A DNA stretch of 64,000 nucleotides from Methylocystis sp. Sn-Cys (lineage in GTDB: Bacteria > Pseudomonadota > Alphaproteobacteria > Rhizobiales > Beijerinckiaceae): NCBI RefSeq assembly GCF_016745395.1, contig NZ_JAERVJ010000005.1:1-64000 (forward strand). The letters are read 5' to 3'. This document shows positions 25,333-34,118 of this stretch, piece after piece. The notes under the pieces are model-generated. The model searched no databases. It had not been told where the DNA came from and worked only from the letters and a program-made list of their open reading frames with translations. A program made the position numbers and the translations under genes. Within the stretch, counting starts at the first letter, position 1. Every line of letters starts with the position of its first letter.

Positions 25333-26133
25333 TTATTTTCCGGTGAACTTCGGCGCGCGCTTTTCCAGAAAGGCCGCCCTGCCCTCCATGTAATCGGCGC
25401 TGTCGAAACATTTCGCCGCGAGCGCCTCGCATTCCTCCAGCGTCGGCGTATTCGGCAATTGCGCTGCGGCGCGGATCGCGGCCTTTGCGGCGCATAGGGT
25501 CAAGGGGGCGTTGGCGGCGATTGTTTCGGCGAGCTCGTCGACCGCCCCCTCGAAGGTCTCCTGATCCAGAAGGCGGCAAAGAAAACCGGCGCCCAGCGCC
25601 TCTCGCGCCGTGAGGCGGCGAGCGGTGAAGAACATTTCCATGGCGCGTTGCGCGCCGACCGCCGTCACCACATAGCGCATGGCGGAGGGCGGATAGCCGA
25701 CGCCGAGGCGCCCGGCCGGAATGCCGAACACCGTCCCCTCCCGCGCCACGCGCAGATCGCAGGCCGAGGCCAGCCCCATGCCGCCGCCCATGCAAAAGCC
25801 GCTGATCGCGGCGACAGTCGGCTTGGAGCAGGACGAAATGGCGTCGAACGCCTCGACATTGGCCTGCTCATAAGCGCGGCCGCCGCCGCTCGTGGCGCGC
25901 ACGGTCGAAAACTCCGAAATATCGGCGCCCGAGCAGAAGGGCAGCCCCGGCGCCCCGGAGAGCACGATGACGCGCGCGTCAGCTTTTGCCTCCAAAGCCG
26001 CCATCAGCGTCGGCAAGGCGCGCCACATTTCGAGATCGAAGGCGTTGCGCTTCGAACCATTGTCGATGAGGAGCCGCGCGACGCCATGAGCGAGTTCGAC
26101 GCGGAGCTTGGGTGTGGGAGAGCTAATGGCCAT
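25333..26133 (-). CDS. Enoyl-CoA hydratase/isomerase family protein
   Basis: 266 residues, crotonase fold. The oxyanion-hole segments are visible as GLPFCSGADISEFS and AISGFCMGGGMGLASACDLRVA. FGIPAGRLGVGYPP follows, with a Gly/Pro region instead of the clear Glu/Glu pair of classical hydratases, so the reaction may be isomerisation or hydrolysis. It acts on acyl-CoA thioesters. It is monocistronic, convergent with rpoC and divergent from the acyltransferase gene. Confidence 0.88.
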   Translation of the reverse strand: MAISSPTPKLRVELAHGVARLLIDNGSKRNAFDLEMWRALPTLMAALEAKADARVIVLSGAPGLPFCSGADISEFSTVRATSGGGRAYEQANVEAFDAISSCSKPTVAAISGFCMGGGMGLASACDLRVAREGTVFGIPAGRLGVGYPPSAMRYVVTAVGAQRAMEMFFTARRLTAREALGAGFLCRLLDQETFEGAVDELAETIAANAPLTLCAAKAAIRAAAQLPNTPTLEECEALAAKCFDSADYMEGRAAFLEKRAPKFTGK

Positions 26134-26326
26134 GCCGGATTAGTACAGGACTTGGTTTGCGCCGCAAACACCAGTCTCGCGGACAATCGACGCAAGCATT
26201 TGGGCTTGCCGCCTGCGACCCCACGCCACAGGCGCCCGCGCCCCCTCGCGACCTCTTGCCACACCGCCGCGGCGCAACAAGCGCGTAATGGTGGCAGCTT
26301 CGATCCCGGCGCGACTTGGAGCAGCA

Positions 26327-27349
26327 ATGTCGGTCACAACGGATAAGTTCGCCGCGCCCGGCGCGCTGAGAATGGCGCTGGCCTTGTCGGTCTTTCTGCA
26401 TCACACGACCAAGTTCAACCTCGGCATGTCCGCCGTGCTGATCTTCTTCGTGCTCAGCGGCTATTGGGTCGCGACCATGTGGACGAAGACCTATTCGAAG
26501 ACCAACTGGTCCTATGTCACCTTTCTCGTCTCGCGCGTGTGGCGCGTCGCGCCGGTCTTTGCGCTCTGCTCGGCCATCGCCTGGGCGCTGCTCTGGTGGC
26601 GCGGCGGCGCGCCGGAAAATGTCGGCGGGCTCATCCACCAGCTTTTCTCGAATGTGATGATCCTCGGCTATAATTCGCTGCCCTATCAGGCGAATGTGCC
26701 GGGCTGGTCGCTCGATATGGAAGTCCAGTTCTATCTCGTCGCGCCGGTGGTCGTCTTCCTCGTCTCGCACAACCTCTACGCCGTGCTCGGCTGTGTAGCG
26801 CTCTCGCTGTTTGCGCCCAAGCTCGGCGGCTCGGCGACTGTCCTGCCCTTCCTTTACTTCTTCGGGATCGGCGTCGCCGCGGCGACCCACGACCTCAGGC
26901 CCTCGCGTCGCCTCGCCTATGCGTCGCTTGCGGCGAGCCTCGCGCTGCTCCTGGCGTATGGGTCTGTCTTTTTCATAAATCTCGACCCGACACAGACCAC
27001 GGCGCTCGCCTTCAGCAGCAAGGCCAATCTGTTCATCGCCGTGTTGATGACGCCCTGGGCCATCTACACCACGCGGCAGGCGTCCGGTTCGACCGACCGC
27101 ATGGTTGGGGACATGTCTTATATCTTCTACCTGCTGCACTGGTCGGTGATCGGCGCGATCGGGACGGGCGAAGGCTCCTATATGGATCGCCTTCTGCTCA
27201 GCGCCGAGGCGATCGCCCTCATCCTCGCCGGCTCCTATCTCATCTGGCTGCTGATCGACCGCCCGATCGGGAAATTGCGCGCGGCCTGGGTCTCCGGCCG
27301 ACGCATGGCGGCCGAGCCGATGGGGGTCGCGCAAGCAGCGGCGGCGTGA
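26327..27349 (+). CDS. Acyltransferase-3 family membrane protein
   Basis: 340 residues from the ATG at 26327, which follows GGAG; a frame start at 26288 has no ribosome-binding site. There are about ten hydrophobic segments. Near the N-terminus are LALSVFLHHTTKF and IFFVLSGYWVATM, the conserved AT3 motifs with the functional His. LHWSVIGAIG near the end is also typical. Such proteins move acetyl groups across the inner membrane onto cell-surface glycans. The next gene encodes an SGNH protein, the usual partner domain. Confidence 0.88.
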   Translation: MSVTTDKFAAPGALRMALALSVFLHHTTKFNLGMSAVLIFFVLSGYWVATMWTKTYSKTNWSYVTFLVSRVWRVAPVFALCSAIAWALLWWRGGAPENVGGLIHQLFSNVMILGYNSLPYQANVPGWSLDMEVQFYLVAPVVVFLVSHNLYAVLGCVALSLFAPKLGGSATVLPFLYFFGIGVAAATHDLRPSRRLAYASLAASLALLLAYGSVFFINLDPTQTTALAFSSKANLFIAVLMTPWAIYTTRQASGSTDRMVGDMSYIFYLLHWSVIGAIGTGEGSYMDRLLLSAEAIALILAGSYLIWLLIDRPIGKLRAAWVSGRRMAAEPMGVAQAAAA

Positions 27350-27429
27350 TCTCGTCGATGTAGCGGCTGGCGCGCGAAGCTGATAGCTTCCGGCCGCTGC
27401 GGCGTCATGCCGCAGCGGAGGGCGGCGCT

Positions 27430-28221
27430 TTGCTGAGGCTGAGGTTTGCGGTTCTGCTGCCAAATCTACGGCGCGCGTTCTTCCTCCTCGCCGTCGTGAC
27501 CGGCCTCGGCCTATTGAGCCTCAAGCGGTCCGACGCGCCGACGGTCGACTGCTCCCTCGTCAACGACGGCCCGAATAATTACCGGATTTTGGTCGTCGGC
27601 GAATCCTGGGCTTCCGACGGCAAGATTTTCCCGGACCTGCCCAGGACCGTCTCGGAGCGGCTGGACGGCCGGGGCGTGCGGGCCTGCAGCATCGGCTTCA
27701 ACGGCCGCAACTCCCGCCTTCTCTACGCGGAGCTGCGCAAGAAATTCCCAAAAGACAGGCTCTCTTCCCTCTTTGAGGGCAATGCGCCGGACAAGGTCAT
27801 TCTGATGACCGGCGTCAATGACGCAATCCAACATATCGGCGCGAGCGCCTATGTGGAGTTCACAGAGAAGCTCGTCGATTATTTTTCGGACGCGAGCGAG
27901 GTCGAAATCGTCTCCATCCCGCGCGTCAACGAACGCTGGTTCAAGCCGCCGAATCTCTTCAGCCTGATCAAGCGCACGATTTTCCGCTGTCTCTACGACG
28001 GATGCGATTATCAGGTGAACGATGTTTACCGCGTCGCGTTGTGGCGCGATCATCCCCACCTGCAGACGATCGAGTTCGATAATTTCATCGACAAATTCGA
28101 GGGGCATGAAGATAATTACACGCTCGACGGCGTGCATCTGACCGACGCGGCCTATCACAAATACGGCAGCTTCATTGGCTCGGCCATGACGCTCGCCCGC
28201 AACGACACGGCGCGCAGATAG
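27430..28221 (+). CDS. SGNH/GDSL-type hydrolase, membrane-anchored
   Basis: 263 residues with a TTG start after GGAGGG. A hydrophobic N-terminal segment (about 14-28) is a likely anchor. SGNH blocks are present: VVGESW with nucleophile Ser59, GFNGRNS, GVND with Asn130, and DGVHLT with Asp233 and His236. The enzyme is predicted periplasmic. With the acyltransferase-3 gene 80 bp upstream it makes a split version of OatA-type fusion proteins, so O-acetylation of an exopolysaccharide, LPS or peptidoglycan is the best guess. Confidence 0.8.
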   Translation: MLRLRFAVLLPNLRRAFFLLAVVTGLGLLSLKRSDAPTVDCSLVNDGPNNYRILVVGESWASDGKIFPDLPRTVSERLDGRGVRACSIGFNGRNSRLLYAELRKKFPKDRLSSLFEGNAPDKVILMTGVNDAIQHIGASAYVEFTEKLVDYFSDASEVEIVSIPRVNERWFKPPNLFSLIKRTIFRCLYDGCDYQVNDVYRVALWRDHPHLQTIEFDNFIDKFEGHEDNYTLDGVHLTDAAYHKYGSFIGSAMTLARNDTARR

Positions 28222-28245
28222 AAGCCGCCCTGATATAAGCTGCTC

Positions 28246-28992
28246 ATGGACCTTCTCTCCCGACTGCTCCACCGCGACGGGCTGATGCTCGTCATCGACA
28301 AGCCTGCCGGCATTCCCGTGCATCGCGGCCCCAAGGGGGGCCCGAGCCTCGAGGACGCTTTCGACCAGTTGCGCTTCGGCCTGCCGCGCGCGCCGGCGCT
28401 CGCCCATCGGCTGGATAAGGACACCTCGGGCTGCCTGGTGCTGGGCCGCCATCGCAAGGCGCTCGACCGGCTCGGCAAGCTTTTCAAAACCGGCCGCATC
28501 TCCAAGACCTATTGGGCCGTCGTGGAAGGCGCGCCGGAAGATGACGCGGGCGAGATCGACCTTGCGCTCGGCCGGCTCGACGCCACGCGCGGCTGGTGGA
28601 TGCAGCCCGACCCCATGGGGCTGCCCTCGCGCACGGGCTGGCGCGTGCTCGGCCGGGCGCCCGAGGCGGGCTTGTCCTTCATCGAGTTCACCCCGCATAC
28701 CGGCCGCACCCACCAAATCCGTGTTCATGCGCAGGCCATGGGCTGGCCGATACTGGGCGACCCCATCTATGGGAGCGGACGGCGCGAGGGCGCGCCGCCG
28801 CTGCATCTGCATGCGCGGGCAATCACGATCCCCATGCAGGACAGCAAGGAGCCCGTGCGCGCCGAGGCGCCGGCGCCGGCGCATATGCTGGAGGCCATGG
28901 CCGCTTGTGGCTGGCCGAAGGACAGCAACGCTAGCGCCACAATGGCGCCAGAATTGCTAAACCAGCCGGAAGCGTTCAATATAACCGAGTAA
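28246..28992 (+). CDS. RluA-family pseudouridine synthase
   Basis: 248 residues, a single catalytic domain without an S4 domain. The catalytic motif HRLDKDTSG contains Asp57. LVIDKPAGIPVHRG near the start and the TGRTHQIRVHAQAMGWPILGDPIYG block are family hallmarks. It converts uridine to pseudouridine in rRNA or tRNA; the site cannot be inferred, though S4-less forms include RluA- and TruC-like enzymes. It is 24 bp after the SGNH gene, so possibly co-transcribed. Confidence 0.92.
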   Translation: MDLLSRLLHRDGLMLVIDKPAGIPVHRGPKGGPSLEDAFDQLRFGLPRAPALAHRLDKDTSGCLVLGRHRKALDRLGKLFKTGRISKTYWAVVEGAPEDDAGEIDLALGRLDATRGWWMQPDPMGLPSRTGWRVLGRAPEAGLSFIEFTPHTGRTHQIRVHAQAMGWPILGDPIYGSGRREGAPPLHLHARAITIPMQDSKEPVRAEAPAPAHMLEAMAACGWPKDSNASATMAPELLNQPEAFNITE

Positions 28993-29018
28993 CGCCCTGC
29001 GCTTGAGCCTTGGGCCTT

Positions 29019-29122
29019 GTCATTCCCGGCAGGCTGGAAGCCCGATCGGGAATCCGGAGCCAAAACAAGCGTGTTCCGGCTCTGGATTCCCGATCGCCCG
29101 CTTCGCGAGCGTCGGGAGTGAC
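29019..29122. repeat. Family A palindromic repeat, copy 3
   Basis: 104 bp: GTCATTCCCGGCAGGCTGGAAGCC, CGGGAATCCGGAGCC, loop, GGCTCTGGATTCCCG and GCGTCGGGAGTGAC. It lies between the pseudouridine synthase and the TldD-like gene, 40 bp upstream of the latter. Confidence 0.85.
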
Positions 29123-29162
29123 GCCGAGCGCAGGATTGGGATGAACCTAGGAGGAAGCTGAA

Positions 29163-30704
29163 GTGGCGCCGACATATGCGCCTGTCAGGGACGCGCCCGA
29201 GCGCGCGACGGCCAGCGGCGACCGCTTCGCGCTGGACCGCGCCTTGCTCGACAGTCTCGCCGACCTTGCGTTGGATGGCGCCAAGCGCGGCGGCGCAAGC
29301 TACGCCGACATCCGCCTGGGCGAAACGCTGCAGGAATATGCGCAAGCCGAGGATGACCGGCTCGAACATTTCGACGAACGCATGTCGCGTGGCTTCGGGC
29401 TGCGCGTGCTGCTCGACGGCTCCTGGGGCTTCTATGGCGCGCGCCGTCTCGATCCGGCAAGCATTCGGGAAGGCGTCGAACGCGCCTTGGACAACGCCCA
29501 CGCGGTGCGGGCGATCCAGCCGCGCGCGATCGAGCTGGAGCAGCTCCCGGCGCATGAGGCCGAATGGATCATGCCCATGGGCGTCGATCCTTTCTCTGTC
29601 TCGTCACGAGAGAAATCCGACCTTCTTCTCTCCATCTGCGCTACGGCGCGCGACAATGGCGCGGATTTCTGCTCGGCCTCGCTCTCCATCGCGCGCGAGG
29701 AGCGCCTCTTCGCCAATAGTCTCGGCGCGCGCATAAGGCAGACGCGCACGCGCGTGCACCCCTCCTTCACCGCCACCGCCGTCGATCGCGCCGCCGACCG
29801 CATGGCCTCGCGCGAGAGCTTGGTCCCGGCGCGCGGCGCCGGCTGGGAATATGTGACGGGCGCCTGCCTCCTCGACGAAGCCGCGCGGGCCGGCCGCGAG
29901 GCGCGCGCCAAGCTCGCGGCGAAGCCCGTCGCCGCTGGCGATTACGACCTTGTCATCGACCCGACCAATCTCTGGCTCACGATCCACGAAACGGTCGGCC
30001 ATTCCACCGAACTCGACCGCGTGCTGGGGTGGGAGGCGAATTTCGCCGGCACCAGCTTCATCAAGCCGGCGATGCTCGGCAGCCTTCGCCTCGGCTCGGA
30101 GTTGATGACCATCGTCGCCGATCGCTCGCAGCCCGGCGCACTCTCGACCATCGGCTATGACGACGACGGCGCGCCGGCCGCCTCCGCCGAATTCAAGATC
30201 GTCGAGAAGGGCGTGCTGAAGAACTTCCAGATGGCGCTGGGGCAAGCGCATCACATCGGCCTTTCCGCCTCGAATGGCTGCGCTTATGCGGATGATCCGA
30301 CGTCTTTTCCCATCCAGCGCATGCCCAATATCTCGCTCGCGCCCAACCCGGAAAAATGCACGCTCGACGACCTCGTGAGCGGCGTGGAGAACGGCATTTA
30401 TATCGTCGGCGCGGGAAGCTGGAGCATCGACCAGCAGCGCGACAATTTCCAATTCGGCGGCCAGCTCTTCTACGAGATCAAGAACGGCAGGCTCGGCGAG
30501 ATGCTGCGCGACGTCGCCTATCAGGGCCGCACGATTCCTTTCTGGAATTCGCTCGACGGGCTCGGCGACGCCAGCACCTATCATCTCGACGGCACCTTCA
30601 CCTGCGGCAAGGCCGAACCCGTGCAGGTGGCGCCCGTCTCGCACGGCAGCCCGCCCGCGCGCTTTCGTAATGTGCGCGTGCTGAACACGAGCCCCGGCGC
30701 GTAG
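29163..30704 (+). CDS. TldD-like metalloprotease subunit
   Basis: 513 residues with a GTG start after GGAGGAAG. It holds the zinc motif HETVGH at 275-280, characteristic of TldD. SADYADIR-like sequence (GASYADIRLGETLQEY) is near the N-terminus and GEMLRDVAYQGRT near the end. It is longer than E. coli TldD (about 480), with an extra N-terminal segment. TldD forms a heterodimer with TldE/PmbA and cleaves unfolded peptides such as RiPP leaders. The adjacent gene encodes the partner. Confidence 0.9.
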   Translation: MAPTYAPVRDAPERATASGDRFALDRALLDSLADLALDGAKRGGASYADIRLGETLQEYAQAEDDRLEHFDERMSRGFGLRVLLDGSWGFYGARRLDPASIREGVERALDNAHAVRAIQPRAIELEQLPAHEAEWIMPMGVDPFSVSSREKSDLLLSICATARDNGADFCSASLSIAREERLFANSLGARIRQTRTRVHPSFTATAVDRAADRMASRESLVPARGAGWEYVTGACLLDEAARAGREARAKLAAKPVAAGDYDLVIDPTNLWLTIHETVGHSTELDRVLGWEANFAGTSFIKPAMLGSLRLGSELMTIVADRSQPGALSTIGYDDDGAPAASAEFKIVEKGVLKNFQMALGQAHHIGLSASNGCAYADDPTSFPIQRMPNISLAPNPEKCTLDDLVSGVENGIYIVGAGSWSIDQQRDNFQFGGQLFYEIKNGRLGEMLRDVAYQGRTIPFWNSLDGLGDASTYHLDGTFTCGKAEPVQVAPVSHGSPPARFRNVRVLNTSPGA

Positions 30705-30707
30705 CCC

Positions 30708-32042
30708 ATGCTTCTTTCTTCTGACGACGCCAAAGCCATCAGCGAAAAGATCATCGCAAGGTCCAGCGCCGACGCCTGCGTGGTGAAAATCGACGGCGGC
30801 GAGGACAACAGCCTGCGCTTCGCACGCGGCGGCGCGACGACCAATATCACAACCTCGAAAGCGCGCCTGCGCATCTCCTCGCATATTGGCGGGCGCGTCG
30901 GCGCGGTCACCACGACGCGCCTCGACGATGAGGCGCTCGACGCCGCGCGCGCGCGCTCGGAGGAGATCGCGCGCATGTTGCCGGTCGACCCCGACTATGT
31001 CGCGCCGCTCGGCCCGCAGACTTACGACGCCTCGGCGCGCTATGACGAAGACGCATCGGGCTTTCGCCTCGACGCGCTTGCGGCGCAAGCGGCGCGCATC
31101 ATTGCGGAAGGCGCGAGCAAAGGCGTCGACACTTTCGGCTGCGCGACCGGCGCGCGGCGCTTCTCCGCGCTCGCGACGAGCAACGGACTTTTCGCCTTTG
31201 AACGCTGGAGCGAGATCGACCTTTCGGCGACAGCGCGCAACAAGACGGACACATGGTCGGGCTGGGCGGGCGCGCATGAATTCATCAGCGCGCGCCTCGA
31301 CGCCGAAAGCATTGCGCAGCGCGCCTGCGCCAAGGCGGCGCAAGACGCCGAGCCCGTTGATCTCGAGCCCGGTGATTACACGGTGATCCTCGAGCCGGCG
31401 GCCGTCGCGGAGCTCGCCTTCTGGGTGATGAGCGCCATGGACGCGCGCGCCGCCGACGAAGGCCGCAGCTTCTATGCGCGGGCGGGCGGCGGGACCAAGA
31501 TCGGCGAAAAGCTCTTCGACGAGAAGCTGACGATTCGCGTCGACCCCGCCGATCCGCTTGCGCCGGAGGGCGGCGTCGGTTGGGAAGGCGTGCCGCATCG
31601 CGCCCGCGCCTTCATCGACAAGGGCGCCGTGAGCGCGCTCTATCGTTCGCGCGCATGGGCGCAGAAGACGGATGCGGAGGCCGTGCCCTTCACGGCCAAT
31701 TTCGTCGTCGCAGGCGGCGACGCCTCGCTCGACGACATGATCCGCTCGGTGAAGCGCGGCGTGCTCGTCACGCGCTTCTGGTACGAGAATATGGTCGACC
31801 GGAAGAGCCTGCTGCTCACCGGCCTCACCCGCGACGGCAATTTCCTCATCGAGAATGGCCGCGTGACCGCGCCAGTGCGCAACATGCGCTTCAACCAGCG
31901 GTTGGGGGAGCTCTTCGGCAATATCGTCGCGCTGGGCAAAACCGAGCGGACTTGGCGCGCGGCGGGGGACGGCGGCGCAGCGGCGGCTCCGCCCATGCTG
32001 GCGGAGAAGTTCCACTTCTCGTCCAAATCCAGCGGCGTCTGA
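30708..32042 (+). CDS. TldE/PmbA-like protease subunit
   Basis: 444 residues starting 3 nt after the TldD-like stop. It lacks the HExxxH motif, as expected for the TldE side. NTYDASARYDEDASG-like sequence, DYTVILEPAAVAELAFW and FLIENGRVTAPVRNMRFNQ are typical of the family. With the upstream gene it should form the TldD/E protease. Divergence from the E. coli proteins suggests a second, specialised pair; no RiPP precursor or modifying enzyme is adjacent. Confidence 0.88.
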   Translation: MLLSSDDAKAISEKIIARSSADACVVKIDGGEDNSLRFARGGATTNITTSKARLRISSHIGGRVGAVTTTRLDDEALDAARARSEEIARMLPVDPDYVAPLGPQTYDASARYDEDASGFRLDALAAQAARIIAEGASKGVDTFGCATGARRFSALATSNGLFAFERWSEIDLSATARNKTDTWSGWAGAHEFISARLDAESIAQRACAKAAQDAEPVDLEPGDYTVILEPAAVAELAFWVMSAMDARAADEGRSFYARAGGGTKIGEKLFDEKLTIRVDPADPLAPEGGVGWEGVPHRARAFIDKGAVSALYRSRAWAQKTDAEAVPFTANFVVAGGDASLDDMIRSVKRGVLVTRFWYENMVDRKSLLLTGLTRDGNFLIENGRVTAPVRNMRFNQRLGELFGNIVALGKTERTWRAAGDGGAAAAPPMLAEKFHFSSKSSGV

Positions 32043-32090
32043 TGCGGGTTTGATATATGCTGCCGGCGCCTCAACGGAGCGCCGCAGCCG

Positions 32091-33080
32091 ATGTTTCCTC
32101 GTCTCTTTATTGCAATTCTGACCATCCTCTTCGCCCTGCCGGCTTACGCCCTCGACAAGGTGACTTTCGCCACTAATTGGCGCGCGCAGGCCGAGCATGG
32201 CGGCTTCTATCAGGCGGTGGCCGACGGCACTTACGCGCGCTACGGGCTCGACGTGACGATCCAGCAGGGCGGCCCGCAGATCAATGCGCGCCTGCTCCTC
32301 GCAGCGGGTCGCGTCGATTTCGCCATGGGCGCGAACACGATCCAGATGTTCGAATCCGTCCTGCAAAACGTGCCGATCGTCACCGTCGCCAGCATGTTCC
32401 AGATCGACCCCGTGATCTTCATGTCGCATCAGGGCGTGGGGCTCGACCGATTCGAGGATTTGCCGAAGGCGACCGCCTTCATCGCCAGCGATATGCGCGC
32501 CTCAGTGTGGCGGTGGCTGAAACAGGCCTATGGCTTTAGGGACGAGAAAGTGAAGCCCTACGGCTTCAATTCGGCGCCTTTCATCGCGGACAAGAATTCC
32601 ATTCAGGAAGGGCTTTTGACCTCCGAGCCCTATGCGATCGAGATGCGGGCCGGCTTCAAGCCTAACGTCTTTTTGCTGTCGGATATTGGCTACGACGGCT
32701 ATTCGACGACGATCGAGACGCGCGCGGAGACGATCGAGAAGAAAGCTGATCTCGTGCAGCGCTTCGTCGACGCCTCAATCATCGGCTGGTACAACTACAT
32801 CTATGGCGACAACGCTAACGCCACCGCCGCCATCAAGCGCGACAACCCCGAGATGACCGACGGCCAGATCGCCTTCTCGCTCGCCAAGATGAAAGATCGC
32901 GGCATTGTGGATTCGGGGGACTCTCTGACATTGGGCGTCGGCGCCATGACCGACGCGCGCATGAAGAGCTTTTTCGACAAGATGGCGAAGGCGGGAGTTG
33001 TTCCGGCCGACCTCAATTACAAGAAGGGCTACACGCTGCGCTTCATCGGCAAAAAGGTCGGGATGGAGTTGCGACGGTGA
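32091..33080 (+). CDS. ABC transporter substrate-binding protein, NMT1/ThiY-like
   Basis: 329 residues with a clear Sec signal (LFIAILTILFALPAYA, cleaved near 19-20). The mature protein opens KVTFATNWRAQAEHGGFYQ, the signature of NMT1/THI5-like proteins that bind pyrimidine or flavin precursors (ThiY, RibY). GGPQINARLLLAAGRVDFAMG completes the ligand lobe. It acts in the periplasm and delivers substrate to the permease encoded 1 kb downstream. The ligand, perhaps a formylaminopyrimidine or riboflavin, is not certain. Confidence 0.86.
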   Translation: MFPRLFIAILTILFALPAYALDKVTFATNWRAQAEHGGFYQAVADGTYARYGLDVTIQQGGPQINARLLLAAGRVDFAMGANTIQMFESVLQNVPIVTVASMFQIDPVIFMSHQGVGLDRFEDLPKATAFIASDMRASVWRWLKQAYGFRDEKVKPYGFNSAPFIADKNSIQEGLLTSEPYAIEMRAGFKPNVFLLSDIGYDGYSTTIETRAETIEKKADLVQRFVDASIIGWYNYIYGDNANATAAIKRDNPEMTDGQIAFSLAKMKDRGIVDSGDSLTLGVGAMTDARMKSFFDKMAKAGVVPADLNYKKGYTLRFIGKKVGMELRR

Positions 33081-33090
33081 GACCAACGAC

Positions 33091-33175
33091 CGTCATTGCG
33101 AGGAGCGCCAGCGACGAAGCAATCCAGAGCCGCTATGGGGCCGCTGGATTGCTTCGCTTCGCTCGCAATGACGGG
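33091..33175. repeat. Family B palindromic repeat, copy 6
   Basis: CGTCATTGCGAGGAGCGCCAGCGACGAAGCAATCCAGAGCC, loop, GCTGGATTGCTTCGCTTCGCTCGCAATGACGGGG. It lies 10 bp after the stop of the substrate-binding-protein gene, inside the transporter gene cluster. Confidence 0.85.
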
Positions 33176-33235
33176 GATGGCGGGGGGCATCCCCGCCGAC
33201 CTCGATTAGTTGCATTCGTTATCGCGGCCGTTTTG

Positions 33236-33353
33236 CCCCCTCCCTGTCCCTCCCCCGCTAAAGCGGGAGAGGGAACACTCACGATCCACTTTGTTGATGA
33301 AGGCCACAATCTGCCCCCTCTCCCGCGAAGCGGGGGAGGGTTGGGGAGGGGGC
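33236..33353. repeat. Family C G-rich palindromic repeat, copy 2
   Basis: CCCCCTCCCTGTCCCTCCCCCGC, AAAGCGGGAGAGGG, a roughly 40-bp centre (ACTCACGATCCACTTTG...), CCCTCTCCCGC and GCGGGGGAGGGTTGGGGAGGGGG. The last G-rich run ends 4 bp before the ATG of the ATPase gene and would act as its Shine-Dalgarno sequence. Confidence 0.85.
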
Positions 33354-33356
33354 TCC

Positions 33357-34118
33357 ATGGGAACTGATCCCCTCCTCTCCCTGCAAAGCATCGCCAAAAC
33401 TTTCCCCAATGGCGTCACCGCGCTCTCGGGCCTCGATCTCGACATCTATCAAGGCGAAACGCTCACGCTGCTCGGTCCTTCAGGCTGCGGCAAATCCACG
33501 GTGCTGCGCCTCATCGCGGGTCTCACGCAACCGAGCGAAGGCGTCATCTCCTGGGCCTATCCGCGCGCGCGTAAAAAGCTCAGCGTCGTCTTTCAGGAGC
33601 CGACGCTGCTGCCCTGGGCGAGCGCCTTCGACAATGTCTATTTGCCGCTGCGGCTCGCAGGAGAGAGCCGCGCGGCGTCGCAAGAGCGCGTGATGGAGGC
33701 GCTTGTGCGGGTCGGCCTCGCCCATTTCGCCGATGCGCTGCCGCGCGAGCTTTCGGGCGGCATGAAAATGCGCTGCGCCATCGCCCGCGCGCTGGTCACC
33801 GAGCCGGCGCTCATTCTGATGGACGAGCCCTTCGCGGCGCTCGACGAAGTCACGCGCTTCAAGCTCAATGACGATCTCGTCGCCTTGAAGAAGAATCTCT
33901 GCGCCACGATCGTGTTCGTCACCCATTCGATTTTCGAAAGCGCCTTTCTCTCGACGCGCATCGTCGTGATGTCGACCCCTTACGGAAAGATCATCGATGA
34001 GATCGACATTGATCCTGCAATAGTGCGCGACGCCGAGTTCAGGATGAGCGACACATTCGCCCAAATCTCGCGCCGCGCCTCGCGCGCGCTTGGCGACGCG
34101 GTGAGGGAAGAAGCGTGA
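33357..34118 (+). CDS. ABC transporter ATP-binding protein
   Basis: 253 residues from the ATG at 33357. Walker A GPSGCGKST lies at 40-48, followed by the Q-loop VVFQEPTLLPW, the LSGGMKMR signature, Walker B LILMDEPFAALDE and the H-loop HSIFESAFLS. It belongs to the nitrate/sulfonate/taurine/ThiZ group. It powers the permease encoded next, whose start overlaps its stop by 4 bp. Its ribosome-binding site lies in a family C repeat. Confidence 0.93.
   Translation: MGTDPLLSLQSIAKTFPNGVTALSGLDLDIYQGETLTLLGPSGCGKSTVLRLIAGLTQPSEGVISWAYPRARKKLSVVFQEPTLLPWASAFDNVYLPLRLAGESRAASQERVMEALVRVGLAHFADALPRELSGGMKMRCAIARALVTEPALILMDEPFAALDEVTRFKLNDDLVALKKNLCATIVFVTHSIFESAFLSTRIVVMSTPYGKIIDEIDIDPAIVRDAEFRMSDTFAQISRRASRALGDAVREEA

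Noticed and set aside
33181-33356. Possible CRISPR-like array in the repeat-rich gaps
   Set aside because: The repeats are different palindromic families in ones and twos, without uniform spacers or cas genes.
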